Translations under genes and position numbers: made by a program | Source: Nonomuraea roseoviolacea subsp. carminata | GTDB taxonomy: Bacteria; Actinomycetota; Actinomycetes; Streptosporangiales; Streptosporangiaceae | Assembly: GCF_024172185.1 (NCBI RefSeq) | Contig: NZ_JAMZEC010000001.1 | Coordinates: forward strand, 7,911,001 to 7,975,000 | Length of the DNA stretch: 64,000 bases | Direction of reading: 5' to 3' | The notes under the pieces: generated by a model | Database searches by the model: none | Seen by the model: the letters and a program-made list of their open reading frames with translations, nothing else | Told to the model about the DNA's origin: nothing | In this document: piece after piece, positions 19,529 through 27,212 of the stretch | Layout: each line of letters begins with the position of its first letter | Numbering within the stretch: the stretch's first letter is position 1

Positions 19529-19559
19529 ATGCTAGAAGTTGACGCAGCGTCAAGGTCAA
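19529..19559 (-). promoter_or_regulatory. MerR-type promoter (19-bp spacer with dyad)
   Basis: On the minus strand a -35 TTGACC (19554-19559) and a -10 TAGCAT (19529-19534) are separated by 19 bp, longer than the usual 17. The spacer begins with the perfect dyad ttgacg-ctg-cgtcaa (19539-19553). Overlong spacers with a dyad between the hexamers are the hallmark of MerR-controlled promoters. The MerR gene is the second gene of the operon this drives. Confidence 0.8.
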
Positions 19560-19612
19560 CCGGCGGCATCGGTGGTGCCGATGTTCGGCGGCGCCCCGTC
19601 CGCGCCGGGCGG

Positions 19613-20185
19613 TCAGTCGCCGGGGTCGGTGCGCGGGCGGTCGAGCAGCAGGTCGGCGACATGGGCAAGGACCTGGGCCCGGGTACGGCCGCCGTGGTCG
19701 GCGGCGAGGAAATGCGCGCCGATCGCCACGCAGAAGGCGAGCATGCTGCGGGCCTCGACCTCGTCGGGGTCGGCGCAGAAGGTGCCGATCAACTCGCGCA
19801 GCAGCGCCATGCGCCGGTCGTCCACCCGTCGCAGGCGCGCGGCGACCTCCGGGTCACGCCGGGCCCACTCCCGGATCGCGAGGTCGATGGGCAGCAGGCG
19901 GTCGCTGGAGAAGGTGAGCATGCCCGCGCGGTGGATCTTGCTCTTCGGGTCGCCGCCCTCCCGCTCGACGCGGTCGATCACGTCGTCGGTGCTCTCCTGT
20001 TCCCAGGCGTCCAGCATCGCCCGCAGCAGCGCGTCGCGGTCGGCGAAGGACCCGTAGAACCCGCCTTTCGTGACACCGAGCCGCTTGGCCAGCGCCTCGA
20101 CGCGGACGGCGTCCGGACCGCCGGCGGCGAGCGCCTGCAGCCCCGCCTCGATCCAGCTGTCACGTGGCGTGCGCGTCGCTCCCAC
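19613..20185 (-). CDS. TetR-family repressor
   Basis: An N-terminal HTH (PRDSWIEAGLQALAAGGPDA, then LAKRLGVTKGGFYGSFADRD) is followed by an all-helical ligand domain of the TetR fold. I place the start at GTG 20185 (190 residues), since gaggtg precedes it and most family members begin about ten residues before helix 1. GTG 20224 or ATG 20215 would add 13 or 10 residues but lie inside an operator. The gene is divergent from the DUF2867 gene, with two copies of a TATACG-N4-CGTATA palindrome between, so it probably represses itself and that gene. Confidence 0.88.
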   Translation of the reverse strand: MGATRTPRDSWIEAGLQALAAGGPDAVRVEALAKRLGVTKGGFYGSFADRDALLRAMLDAWEQESTDDVIDRVEREGGDPKSKIHRAGMLTFSSDRLLPIDLAIREWARRDPEVAARLRRVDDRRMALLRELIGTFCADPDEVEARSMLAFCVAIGAHFLAADHGGRTRAQVLAHVADLLLDRPRTDPGD

Positions 20186-20212
20186 GGTGTGTCCCACCTC
20201 ACCTCTCCGCCT

Positions 20213-20232
20213 CATATACGCCACCGTATATG
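20213..20232. promoter_or_regulatory. Predicted TetR operator, proximal copy
   Basis: A perfect 20-bp palindrome catatacg-ccac-cgtatatg lies just upstream of the tetR start. Its core TATACG-N4-CGTATA recurs 34 bp away. Confidence 0.75.
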
Positions 20233-20248
20233 AGAGCTACTCTCCGAT

Positions 20249-20264
20249 TATACGGTTGCGTATA
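20249..20264. promoter_or_regulatory. Predicted TetR operator, distal copy
   Basis: tatacg-gttg-cgtata repeats the core of the neighbouring site with a different 4-nt centre. It lies 19 bp before the start of the DUF2867 gene. Two sites 34 bp apart (about three helical turns) suit repression of both divergent promoters. Confidence 0.72.
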
Positions 20265-20283
20265 TACAAGGGGAGCAAGAGAG

Positions 20284-20883
20284 GTGGTTGCGGCCGTGAG
20301 GATTCCGCATGTGCACAAACCCGTCGCTTCCGGCGGACCAACGAGAACGCGAAGGATCTCCGGCTCGGCCGCCACGCCACGCGGCAGGGCGGCCACCGTG
20401 GAAGGCGCCGTGGGAACGCACGACGTCCCCGAGTCCGTCCGCGCTCTCAGCGCGTTGTCCCGCATCGACTACGTCGACCACTTCACCCTCTTCACGGACG
20501 CGGTGGACGCCGGGGACGCGACACCGGAGCAGTGGGCACGGGCGATGTTCGGCGACGTCCCCGACGCCGGGGAGTGGCTGATCTGGCGCGGCCTCCTCGG
20601 TCTGCGCCTCAGCCGAGGGCGATCGCCGGACACCGTGGCCGGATGGCGGATCACCGGACGTGGCGAGGACTGGATCCGGCTGGAGGCCGGCTCCTCGTTC
20701 CTGACCGGCAACCTTGTCGTTCAGGCAACCCATGGACGGGTGTCACTGACGACGTTCCTGCGCTACGACAGCCTCCTGGGCCATGGCGTGTGGCCTCCGT
20801 TGTCCGCCGTCCATCGCCGGCTGGTACCCGGCGTGCTCCGGGGCGCCGCGGCGAAGATGCACGGCCGCCGACCGCGGCCGTGA
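20284..20883 (+). CDS. DUF2867 domain protein
   Basis: GTG 20284 follows an aggggag Shine-Dalgarno by 8 nt and gives 199 residues. From about residue 55 the sequence matches the DUF2867 pattern: SRIDYVDHFTLFTDAVDAGD, WARAMFGD, LLGLRL, a GRGEDWIRLEAGSSFLTG strand pair and a basic C-terminal helix (VHRRLVPGVLRGAA). The family is uncharacterised, sometimes fused to NAD-binding domains. Its divergence from tetR with shared operators makes it the most likely regulated target. Confidence 0.75.
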   Translation: MVAAVRIPHVHKPVASGGPTRTRRISGSAATPRGRAATVEGAVGTHDVPESVRALSALSRIDYVDHFTLFTDAVDAGDATPEQWARAMFGDVPDAGEWLIWRGLLGLRLSRGRSPDTVAGWRITGRGEDWIRLEAGSSFLTGNLVVQATHGRVSLTTFLRYDSLLGHGVWPPLSAVHRRLVPGVLRGAAAKMHGRRPRP

Positions 20884-21068
20884 CGTCCGGCCCTGTGGCC
20901 GGCCTGCGGGCGATCACCTGGAGGACAGGCGGCCCCCCCATCCCGTGACCACGGACAACCGGCCCGGTGGCTGCCACCTCGTTTGGTGACGTGTTCAGCC
21001 GCCGAACCGGCGCCCCGGATGCGGCGCGGCCGGCTGTCCGGGCGTAGCGCCACTTCAGAACCGGCAGT
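20884..21068. other. Intergenic spacer, no feature seen
   Basis: This 185-base spacer lies between the convergent DUF2867 and PASTA-protein genes. I see no gene and no strong terminator hairpin. Confidence 0.4.
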
Positions 21069-21635
21069 TCACGGACACTGCGACTGCTGAGGCAGCACTC
21101 CGATCGTGAGGTTGACCGCAGATCCAGGAGCGGCCGGCGTGCCGGGAGCCGGGGTCTGATCGGAGACGGTGTTGTTGTGATTGCACGTCTTGTCGACGAC
21201 CTTCCTCACCGTGCCGACGGCGAGGCCCGCGGAGGTCAGGATCGACGTGGCCGAGGCCCTGGTCTCGTCGAGCACGTTCGGCACCCGCACCACGTTGAGC
21301 TTCTGCCAAGTGGAGCCGTTGGACCACCTGATGGTGTTCGGCGCCTGCAGTTTGGCGGTGTACGTGGCGTCGTCGGGGAAGGTGACCAGGATGGTGTCGC
21401 TGTTGATCACGACACCGGTGGCGGTCGGACGGTGCTGGGAGGACATGTCCACTGTCAGGACGTCGTCGACGTCCGAGATCACCGGCTGCGCGGAACCCCC
21501 GTCGGTGAACGTGCCGTTGACGTCGAACACCAGCGGTGTCGCCGCCGCGCTGGCGGCTCCTGCTCCTGCCACGCTCAGGCTGGTGGCCAGGGCCGCCGTC
21601 AGCACCCCTCCGAGGATCTTGTCGCGGACTCGCAC
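21069..21635 (-). CDS. Secreted protein with one PASTA domain
   Basis: GTG 21635, with agagaagg 5 nt upstream, gives 188 residues. An N-terminal signal peptide (VRVRDKILGGVLTAALATSL, Ala-rich cleavage region) is followed by an unassigned beta-rich region at about 32-115. One PASTA domain lies at about 120-185 (VPNVLDETRASATSILTSAG, then the Pro/Gly-rich TPAPGTPAAPGSAVNLTIG). PASTA domains bind peptidoglycan or muropeptides, but here there is no kinase or transpeptidase domain, so it is a free extracellular protein. Two Cys (TCNHN and the C-terminal SQCP) could form a disulfide. The role is unknown. Confidence 0.8.
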   Translation of the reverse strand: MRVRDKILGGVLTAALATSLSVAGAGAASAAATPLVFDVNGTFTDGGSAQPVISDVDDVLTVDMSSQHRPTATGVVINSDTILVTFPDDATYTAKLQAPNTIRWSNGSTWQKLNVVRVPNVLDETRASATSILTSAGLAVGTVRKVVDKTCNHNNTVSDQTPAPGTPAAPGSAVNLTIGVLPQQSQCP

Positions 21636-21821
21636 GATCGCCTTCTCTCTTGGGCCCGGTCCAGAAGTGAGCGGGTTTGGGCCCTGGTTCGCCGCGTCAC
21701 GGTCGGTCACGATCAGCATGGGCGGCTCCGTGGCCCGGCCACCATACGAGGATCTGCGTATGCCGGAAGGCCGTGGCGGCCGCGTACGCTGAGTGCGGTC
21801 TGCCGGTGAGGGGAGAACCTG

Positions 21822-22628
21822 ATGGGGAGCTCGTCATCAGTCAGCGATCTGGATCTGCGCACCTTGGCGAGGATCGTCGGCGAGGACCGCACCGACGTGC
21901 CGGCGCAGGGGCTGCCGCCGTCGCTGCTCAGCGACCTGATGGGCCAGATCCGCTGCGACGACCTCACCGTCGCGGGCTTCGACACCCACCGGCGGGCGTG
22001 GTGGCTGGCGCAGGCCGGCCCCGGTGGCGACGAGACGACCGATGAGGACGCCGACGCGACGCACTGGGAGCACTACTGGGACTGCGAGCCCTGCAGCCAC
22101 CCCGACCGCAGCGGCGACCTGCGCAGTGTCGTGACGATCGCGGACTTCTACTCCGCCCGGCAATGGCACGGCACCGGCATGTACGCCGACTATTTCAAGC
22201 CGCTGGGGATCGAGCACGAGCTCATGCTCTGCCTGCCCGCGGGGACGCCGGGGACCGGCGGCCTCGGGCGGACCTTGCGGATCGTCCTGTTCCGCGGGCC
22301 CGGCCCGGACTTCTCCGAGCGCGACCGCGCGCTGCTCACGCTGCTGCGGCCGCACCTGCACGAGGCGTACATGGAGGCCGAACGGCGCCGGCGTCCCGCT
22401 CCCCGGCTCACGCCCCGGCAGTGGCAGCTGCTGCGCCTGCTCGCCGCGGGGCACACCAACCTCCAGATCGCTCGCCGGCTGGGCGTGTCCGAGGGCACCG
22501 TGCGCAAGCACCTGGAGAACGCCTACCGGCGGCTGGGGGTCTCCAACCGCATGGACGCGGTCACCCGCGCGTTCCCGGAGGGATTCTCCGGTCCGTGCCG
22601 TCAGGCGGCCCTGGTCTGGCGGCGGTAG
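21822..22628 (+). CDS. LuxR-family transcriptional regulator
   Basis: This 268-residue protein has an N-terminal, GAF-like region and a C-terminal LuxR helix-turn-helix at about 195-255 (LTPRQWQLLRLLAAGHTNLQ, RRLGVSEGTVRKHLENAYRRL). No receiver domain or N-terminal Asp pocket is seen, so it is not a response regulator. The last 28 bases overlap the end of the AraC gene on the opposite strand. The target is not apparent. Confidence 0.85.
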   Translation: MGSSSSVSDLDLRTLARIVGEDRTDVPAQGLPPSLLSDLMGQIRCDDLTVAGFDTHRRAWWLAQAGPGGDETTDEDADATHWEHYWDCEPCSHPDRSGDLRSVVTIADFYSARQWHGTGMYADYFKPLGIEHELMLCLPAGTPGTGGLGRTLRIVLFRGPGPDFSERDRALLTLLRPHLHEAYMEAERRRRPAPRLTPRQWQLLRLLAAGHTNLQIARRLGVSEGTVRKHLENAYRRLGVSNRMDAVTRAFPEGFSGPCRQAALVWRR

Positions 22629-23539
22629 CCGCCGGGGGCGATGCCGTACTCCCGCTTGAACGCCCTCGCCAGCGCGAACTCCGTGCTGTAGCCCGTCCGG
22701 GCGGCGACGGTGAGCAGCGGGACGTCGGAGTCGCGCAGGAGCTTGGCAGCCAGCGTCATGCGCCAGCGGGTCAGGTAGGCCATGGGCGGTTCGCCGACCA
22801 GGGTGGTGAACCTCCGGGCGAAGGCGGCGCGGGAGAGCCCCGACCGTACGGCCAGCGACTCGACCGTCCACGCGGCCGAGGGGGTGTCGTGGATGGCGGC
22901 CAGCGCGGGGGCGACCGCCGGGTCACGGAGCGCGGTGGACCAGCCTTCGGCTTCGGCGGGCTGGTCCTCCAGCCAGGCGCGCAGGATGTACAGCAGCAGC
23001 GAGTCGATCAGCGCGGGCACGATGCCCTCCGAGCCGATACGCGGATTGTCCAGCTCCGCGCCGAGCAGCCGGACCGCGGCGCTCAGCTCGGGGTGGCGGC
23101 CGTCCCTGGCGCGCAGGTGGACCACCTCGGGCAGTTGCCGGACCACCGGATGCGGCCGGGCCATGTCGAGATGGTAGTTGCCGCACAGCAGGCTCGTGCG
23201 CGCCCCACCGCCGTCGCCGTCGCCGAGCACGACCGAGCCGATCGGCGGAGCCTTGGTGTAGCGCTCCGGTCCGGGCACCTCGCCGGGGGTGCCGGGGTGG
23301 TCGGCCAGGACGTGGCGGGAGCCGCTGCGCAGGAACACCACGTCGCCGACGTCCAGCGGGACCGGCTCCAGGTGCGGGCTGTCCATGGGGACGAGCCAGC
23401 ACGAACCGTGCAGCACCACATGGAAGCCGGCGCCCGCCGCGGGCGGCAACCGCAGCCCCCACGGCGCGTGTCCGTCGGTGCGCACCGAGGTGGGACGCCC
23501 GGTGCGCATCGACTCCAGCGCTTCGGCGAGGATGTCCAT
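22601..23539 (-). CDS. AraC-family regulator with cupin-type sensor domain
   Basis: The 312 residues start at ATG 23539, 8 nt after the oxidoreductase gene. The N-terminal half is an AraC-binding cupin-6-like domain (GFHVVLHGSCWLVP, VGDVVFLRSGSRHVLADHP). The C-terminal half has two HTH motifs at about 215-305 (VESLAVRSGLSRAAFARRFT and LLTVAARTGYSTEFALARAF). This class often controls an adjacent oxidoreductase, and the tight spacing here supports co-transcription with it. Confidence 0.9.
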   Translation of the reverse strand: MDILAEALESMRTGRPTSVRTDGHAPWGLRLPPAAGAGFHVVLHGSCWLVPMDSPHLEPVPLDVGDVVFLRSGSRHVLADHPGTPGEVPGPERYTKAPPIGSVVLGDGDGGGARTSLLCGNYHLDMARPHPVVRQLPEVVHLRARDGRHPELSAAVRLLGAELDNPRIGSEGIVPALIDSLLLYILRAWLEDQPAEAEGWSTALRDPAVAPALAAIHDTPSAAWTVESLAVRSGLSRAAFARRFTTLVGEPPMAYLTRWRMTLAAKLLRDSDVPLLTVAARTGYSTEFALARAFKREYGIAPGGYRRQTRAA

Positions 23540-23547
23540 GTCCAGCT

Positions 23548-24471
23548 TTATACCGTCAGGACGAGCTTCCCCCGGACCTGGCCGGCCTCCAGCACCTCGT
23601 GCGCCTTCCCGGCCTCCTCCAGCGGGAAGGTGTCCTGGATGCGCGGGCGGACGGCCCCCGCGTCGACCAGGGTGGCGATGGCCTCCAGCGCCGCGTAGTC
23701 GGGCTCGACCGACACCCCCGCGAAGCGCCGCCCCGCGGCCTCCACCCGCGCGGCGAGCTTCGCGTTCGCGTGCTCCATGATGCTGACCAGCATCCCGCCG
23801 GGCCTGAGCACGGCCAGCGAGCTCTCCCCGAGCGCGTTGGAGTCGAGGACGACGTCCACGTCGCGGACCGCCTCGGTGAAGTCGACCGCCCGGTAGTCGA
23901 TCACCTCGTCGGCGCCGAGAGAGCTGACGAACTCGTGCTTGCCCGCGCTGGCCAGCGCGATCACGTACGCGCCGCGGGCCTTGGCGATCTGCACCGCCAG
24001 ATGACCGACCCCGCCCGCCGCCCGGTGGATCAGCACCCGGTCGCCCGCCTTGACGTCCGCCGCGTCCACCAGGCTCTGCCACGCGGTGAGCCCGGCCAGG
24101 GGGAGGGCCGCGGCCTGGACGTGGTCGAGGGTGACGGGCTTGCGGGCCACCTGGCGGGAGGGGGTGGCCACATACTCGGCGTAGCCGGTCGCGGCGCGGG
24201 GGAAGAACGGCATGCCGTACACCTCGTCGCCGACCTTGTACCGGGCGCCCGGAGCGGCCTCCTCCACCACGCCGGAGATGTCCCAGCCGACGCCGAACGG
24301 CGGCTGACCCAGCAGCGGAAAGGCGCCGGACCGCACGGCGGCGTCCACCGGGTTCACCCCGCTCGCCCACACCCGGACCAGGACCTCGCCGCTCAGCGGC
24401 TCGGGGCGTTCGGTGTCGACGACGCGCAGGACCTCGGGCCCGCCGAAAGAACTCTGCATGACAGCACGCAT
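23548..24471 (-). CDS. NADPH-dependent quinone oxidoreductase (zinc-independent MDR)
   Basis: The 307-residue medium-chain dehydrogenase/reductase has a GroES-like half (GEVLVRVWASGVNPVD, FGVGWDISGVVEE) and a Rossmann nucleotide-binding half (VLIHRAAGGVGHLAVQIAKA). The structural zinc Cys cluster is absent, so it groups with quinone oxidoreductases reducing quinones or enones with NADPH. The start is ATG 24471. The AraC regulator follows in the same operon. The true substrate is unknown. Confidence 0.88.
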   Translation of the reverse strand: MRAVMQSSFGGPEVLRVVDTERPEPLSGEVLVRVWASGVNPVDAAVRSGAFPLLGQPPFGVGWDISGVVEEAAPGARYKVGDEVYGMPFFPRAATGYAEYVATPSRQVARKPVTLDHVQAAALPLAGLTAWQSLVDAADVKAGDRVLIHRAAGGVGHLAVQIAKARGAYVIALASAGKHEFVSSLGADEVIDYRAVDFTEAVRDVDVVLDSNALGESSLAVLRPGGMLVSIMEHANAKLAARVEAAGRRFAGVSVEPDYAALEAIATLVDAGAVRPRIQDTFPLEEAGKAHEVLEAGQVRGKLVLTV

Positions 24472-24608
24472 GGGGGACGCTCCTCAGTGGTTCGATCAAC
24501 TGCGGCCCACTCTAGGAACGGCGGGCGGCGCGAAGAATGGCCGGCTGTCTTCGCCGCATACCCGGTCGTCTCGCCCCGCCATGAACGACCGCCCGCCGCG
24601 GGGCGCGG

Positions 24609-25727
24609 TCAGCGCAGCCGCAGGTGCGGCCCCTCGAACGGGACCAGCTCGCCGACCACCGGCGCGCCGGGGATCTCACCGGCCACCAGCAGCCCGCCGG
24701 ACGTCTGCGCGTCGGCGAGCAGCAGCAGCTCCTCCTCCCCGAACCGGCCCGGGTCGAGCCGGGGCCGCACCCAGTCGAGGTTGCGGCGGGTGCCGCCGCT
24801 CACGTACCCGTCGCGCAGCGCCTCCCGCGCTCCGTCCAGGTACGGCACGGCCGCCACGTCCACCACCGCCGTCACCCGGCCGGCCCGGGCGAGCTTGTAG
24901 AGGTGGCCGAGCAGGCCGAACCCGGTCACGTCCGTGGCGCACTCCACCCCGGCGGCCAGCGCGGCCCGGGACGCGTCGCGGTTCAGCGCCGTCATCACGG
25001 CGACCGCCTGCTCGAACACCTCACCCGTGGCCTTGTGCCGCGCGTTCAGCACCCCGACGCCGAGCGGCTTGCTCAGCGACAGCGGCAGCCCGGGCCGCGC
25101 CGCGTCGAGCCGCAGCAGCCGCGCCGGGTCGGCCAGGCCGGTGACCGCCATGCCGTACTTCGGCTCCGGGTCGTCCACGCTGTGACCGCCCGCGACGTGA
25201 CAGCCCGCCGGCCGCGCCACGTCCAGGCCGCCGCGCAGCACCTCAGCGGCCAGCTCCAGCGGCAGCCGCCCGCGCGGCCAGCCCAGCAGGTTCACGGCCA
25301 CCAGGGGCTCGCCGCCGACGGCGTACACGTCGGACAGCGCGTTGGCCGCCGCGACCCGCCCCCAGTCGTACGGGTCGTCCAGCACGGGCGTGAAGAAGTC
25401 GGCGGTCGCCACCACGGCCCGGCCGCCGTCGACGCGCACCACGGCGGCGTCGTCCCCGTCGTCCAGCCCGACGAGCAGCTCCCCGGCCGCGCCCGGCGGG
25501 GGCGACGAGCCCGCCCCGGTGGACCGGCCGGTCAGGGCGGCGACGACCGACTCCAGCTCGCCCGGCGGGATCTTGCAGGCGCAGCCGCCGCCGTGCGCGT
25601 ACGCCGTCAGCCGGACCCGCTCAGGCTCCCGCCCCCGCTCCCGGTCCGGCTCCCGCTCCCGGTCCGGCCCCCGACCTCGCTCCGGCTCCGGTTCCGGGGG
25701 AACCGTGGACGTCACGCTCTCACTCAC
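24609..25727 (-). CDS. selD: Selenide, water dikinase (selenophosphate synthetase)
   Basis: SelD makes selenophosphate from selenide and ATP, the selenium donor for Sec-tRNA. The 372 residues include the N-terminal glycine-rich loop GGGCACK with Cys49, Cys51 and Lys52, equivalent to the catalytic Cys and Lys of E. coli SelD. A PurM-like fold follows (LLVGLDDGDDAAVVRVDGG, TADFFTPVLDDPYDWGRVAA). The first 40 residues, read from GTG 25727, are an Arg/Glu/Pro/Asp-rich repeat not found in most homologues; a later start is possible. It is divergent from tRNA-Sec/selA/selB, completing the selenocysteine pathway. Confidence 0.95.
   Translation of the reverse strand: MSESVTSTVPPEPEPERGRGPDREREPDRERGREPERVRLTAYAHGGGCACKIPPGELESVVAALTGRSTGAGSSPPPGAAGELLVGLDDGDDAAVVRVDGGRAVVATADFFTPVLDDPYDWGRVAAANALSDVYAVGGEPLVAVNLLGWPRGRLPLELAAEVLRGGLDVARPAGCHVAGGHSVDDPEPKYGMAVTGLADPARLLRLDAARPGLPLSLSKPLGVGVLNARHKATGEVFEQAVAVMTALNRDASRAALAAGVECATDVTGFGLLGHLYKLARAGRVTAVVDVAAVPYLDGAREALRDGYVSGGTRRNLDWVRPRLDPGRFGEEELLLLADAQTSGGLLVAGEIPGAPVVGELVPFEGPHLRLR
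25621..25698 (-). repeat. Degenerate tandem repeat in the 5' end of selD
   Basis: Imperfect repeats of a cggctcccgctcccggtc-like unit encode Arg-Glu-Pro/Asp-Arg runs before the SelD catalytic loop. The region is the least conserved part of the protein and may be translated or lie upstream of the true start. Confidence 0.65.
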
Positions 25728-25800
25728 TCTGGCCTCACAACCTGGGCTCGTGCCGGTGTGCCGCCTCGACCTCTACCCGTCCGCGGGTAGGTTCTCCCCT

Positions 25801-25893
25801 GGAGGCGTCTGGGCGCCTGGTGGCCCCCGCGGTCTTCAAAACCGACGAGGCCGAGGTCCTCGGCCTGGCGGGTTCGATTCCCGTCCGCCTCCG
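25801..25893 (+). tRNA. selC: tRNA-Sec (anticodon TCA)
   Basis: Acceptor strands ggaggcg (25801-25807) and cgcctcc (25886-25892) pair, with discriminator G25893. The anticodon loop cttcaaa places TCA at 25836-25838, the UGA-reading anticodon. A long variable arm (aggccgag/ctcggcct, 8 bp) and a T arm with ttcgatt are present. These are the traits of selenocysteine tRNA. The 3' CCA is not encoded. It lies 14 nt before selA. Confidence 0.95.
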
Positions 25894-25907
25894 CTTATGT
25901 TCGGAGA

Positions 25908-27212
25908 GTGGACCCGCGAAGGCGTGTGCCCCGCACCGACGCCGTGCTCGCCGACCCGCGCCTGGCCGAGGCCGCCGCGCGGCTGGGCCGTACGGTCGTC
26001 AAGGAGGCGGTGGCGCGGGCCCAGGAGCGGGCCCGCCGCGGCGAGATCGGCCCCGGGGAGGTGGCCGGCGCGGCCGTGGCGGCGCTCCCGGCGCGGGCGG
26101 CCGGCCTGCGCCCGGTGATCAACGCGACCGGCGTGCTGGTCCACACCAACCTCGGCCGGGCGCCGCTGTCGGCCGCCGCGGTCGAGGCGACGACGGCCGC
26201 GGCCGGAGCCGCCGACGTGGAGTTCGACCTGGCGGCGGGCGGCCGGGCGCGGCGCGGCCGGGGCGCGCTGGAGGCGCTGGCCGCCGCCGTGCCGCAGGCC
26301 GCGGACGTCCACGTCGTCAACAACAACGCCGCCGCGCTCGTCCTGGCGGCCACCGCGCTGGCCGCCGGCCGCGAGATCGTGGTCAGCAGGGGCGAGCTGG
26401 TGGAGATCGGCGACGGGTTCCGCATCCCCGACCTGCTCGTCTCCACCGGCGCCAGGCTGCGCGAGGTCGGCACCACCAACCGCACCACGGCCCGCGACTA
26501 CGCCGGCGCCGTGGGCCCGGAGACCGGGTTCGTGCTCAAGATCCACCCGTCGAACTACCGGATCGAGGGCTTCACCGGCTCGGCCGGGGTGCCGGAGCTG
26601 ACCGGGCTCGGCGTGCCCGTCGTCGTGGACATCGGCTCCGGGCTGCTCGCCCGCGAGCCGCTGCTGCCCGCCGAGCCCGACGCCGCCGGCACGCTCAAGG
26701 CCGGCGCCGACCTTGTCACGGCCAGCGGCGACAAGCTGCTCGGCGGCCCGCAGGCGGGGCTCCTGCTCGGCCGGGCCGACCTGGTGGAGCGGTGCAGGCG
26801 GCATCCGCTCGCCCGGGCGCTGCGCGTGGACAAGCTGACGCTCGCCGCGCTGGAGGCGACGCTGCGCGGTCCCGTGCCGCCGGTCGTCGAGGCGTTGCGG
26901 GCGGATCCGGCGGCGCTGGCGGAACGCGCGGCGGCGCTGGCGGCGCGGCTGTCCGGCGCGGGCGTGGACGCCCGCGCGGTGCCCAGCGCCGCGGCCGTGG
27001 GCGGGGGAGGGGCGCCGGGGGTGACGTTGCCGAGCGCCGCGGTGAGCCTGCCGGAGCGGCTCGCGGCCCCGCTGCGGGCGGGCGAGCCGCCGGTCGTGGG
27101 GCGGGTCGAGGGCGGGCGCCTGCTGCTGGACCTTCGCGCGGTCCCGCCCGCGCGGGACGACGACCTCGTCCGGGCGGTGCTGGCGTCCGGGCGGCCGGGG
27201 GCGGTGGGATGA
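25908..27212 (+). CDS. selA: L-seryl-tRNA(Sec) selenium transferase
   Basis: This PLP enzyme converts Ser-tRNA(Sec) to Sec-tRNA(Sec) using selenophosphate. The 434 residues show the family motifs: VINATGVLVHTNLGRAPLS near residue 67, VHVVNNNAAALVLA, GELVEIGDGFRIPD and the PLP lysine at K276 in SGDKLLGGPQAGL. The start, GTG 25908, lies 14 nt after tRNA-Sec, so tRNA and mRNA may share a transcript. The stop overlaps selB by 4 nt (ATGA). Confidence 0.96.
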   Translation: MDPRRRVPRTDAVLADPRLAEAAARLGRTVVKEAVARAQERARRGEIGPGEVAGAAVAALPARAAGLRPVINATGVLVHTNLGRAPLSAAAVEATTAAAGAADVEFDLAAGGRARRGRGALEALAAAVPQAADVHVVNNNAAALVLAATALAAGREIVVSRGELVEIGDGFRIPDLLVSTGARLREVGTTNRTTARDYAGAVGPETGFVLKIHPSNYRIEGFTGSAGVPELTGLGVPVVVDIGSGLLAREPLLPAEPDAAGTLKAGADLVTASGDKLLGGPQAGLLLGRADLVERCRRHPLARALRVDKLTLAALEATLRGPVPPVVEALRADPAALAERAAALAARLSGAGVDARAVPSAAAVGGGGAPGVTLPSAAVSLPERLAAPLRAGEPPVVGRVEGGRLLLDLRAVPPARDDDLVRAVLASGRPGAVG

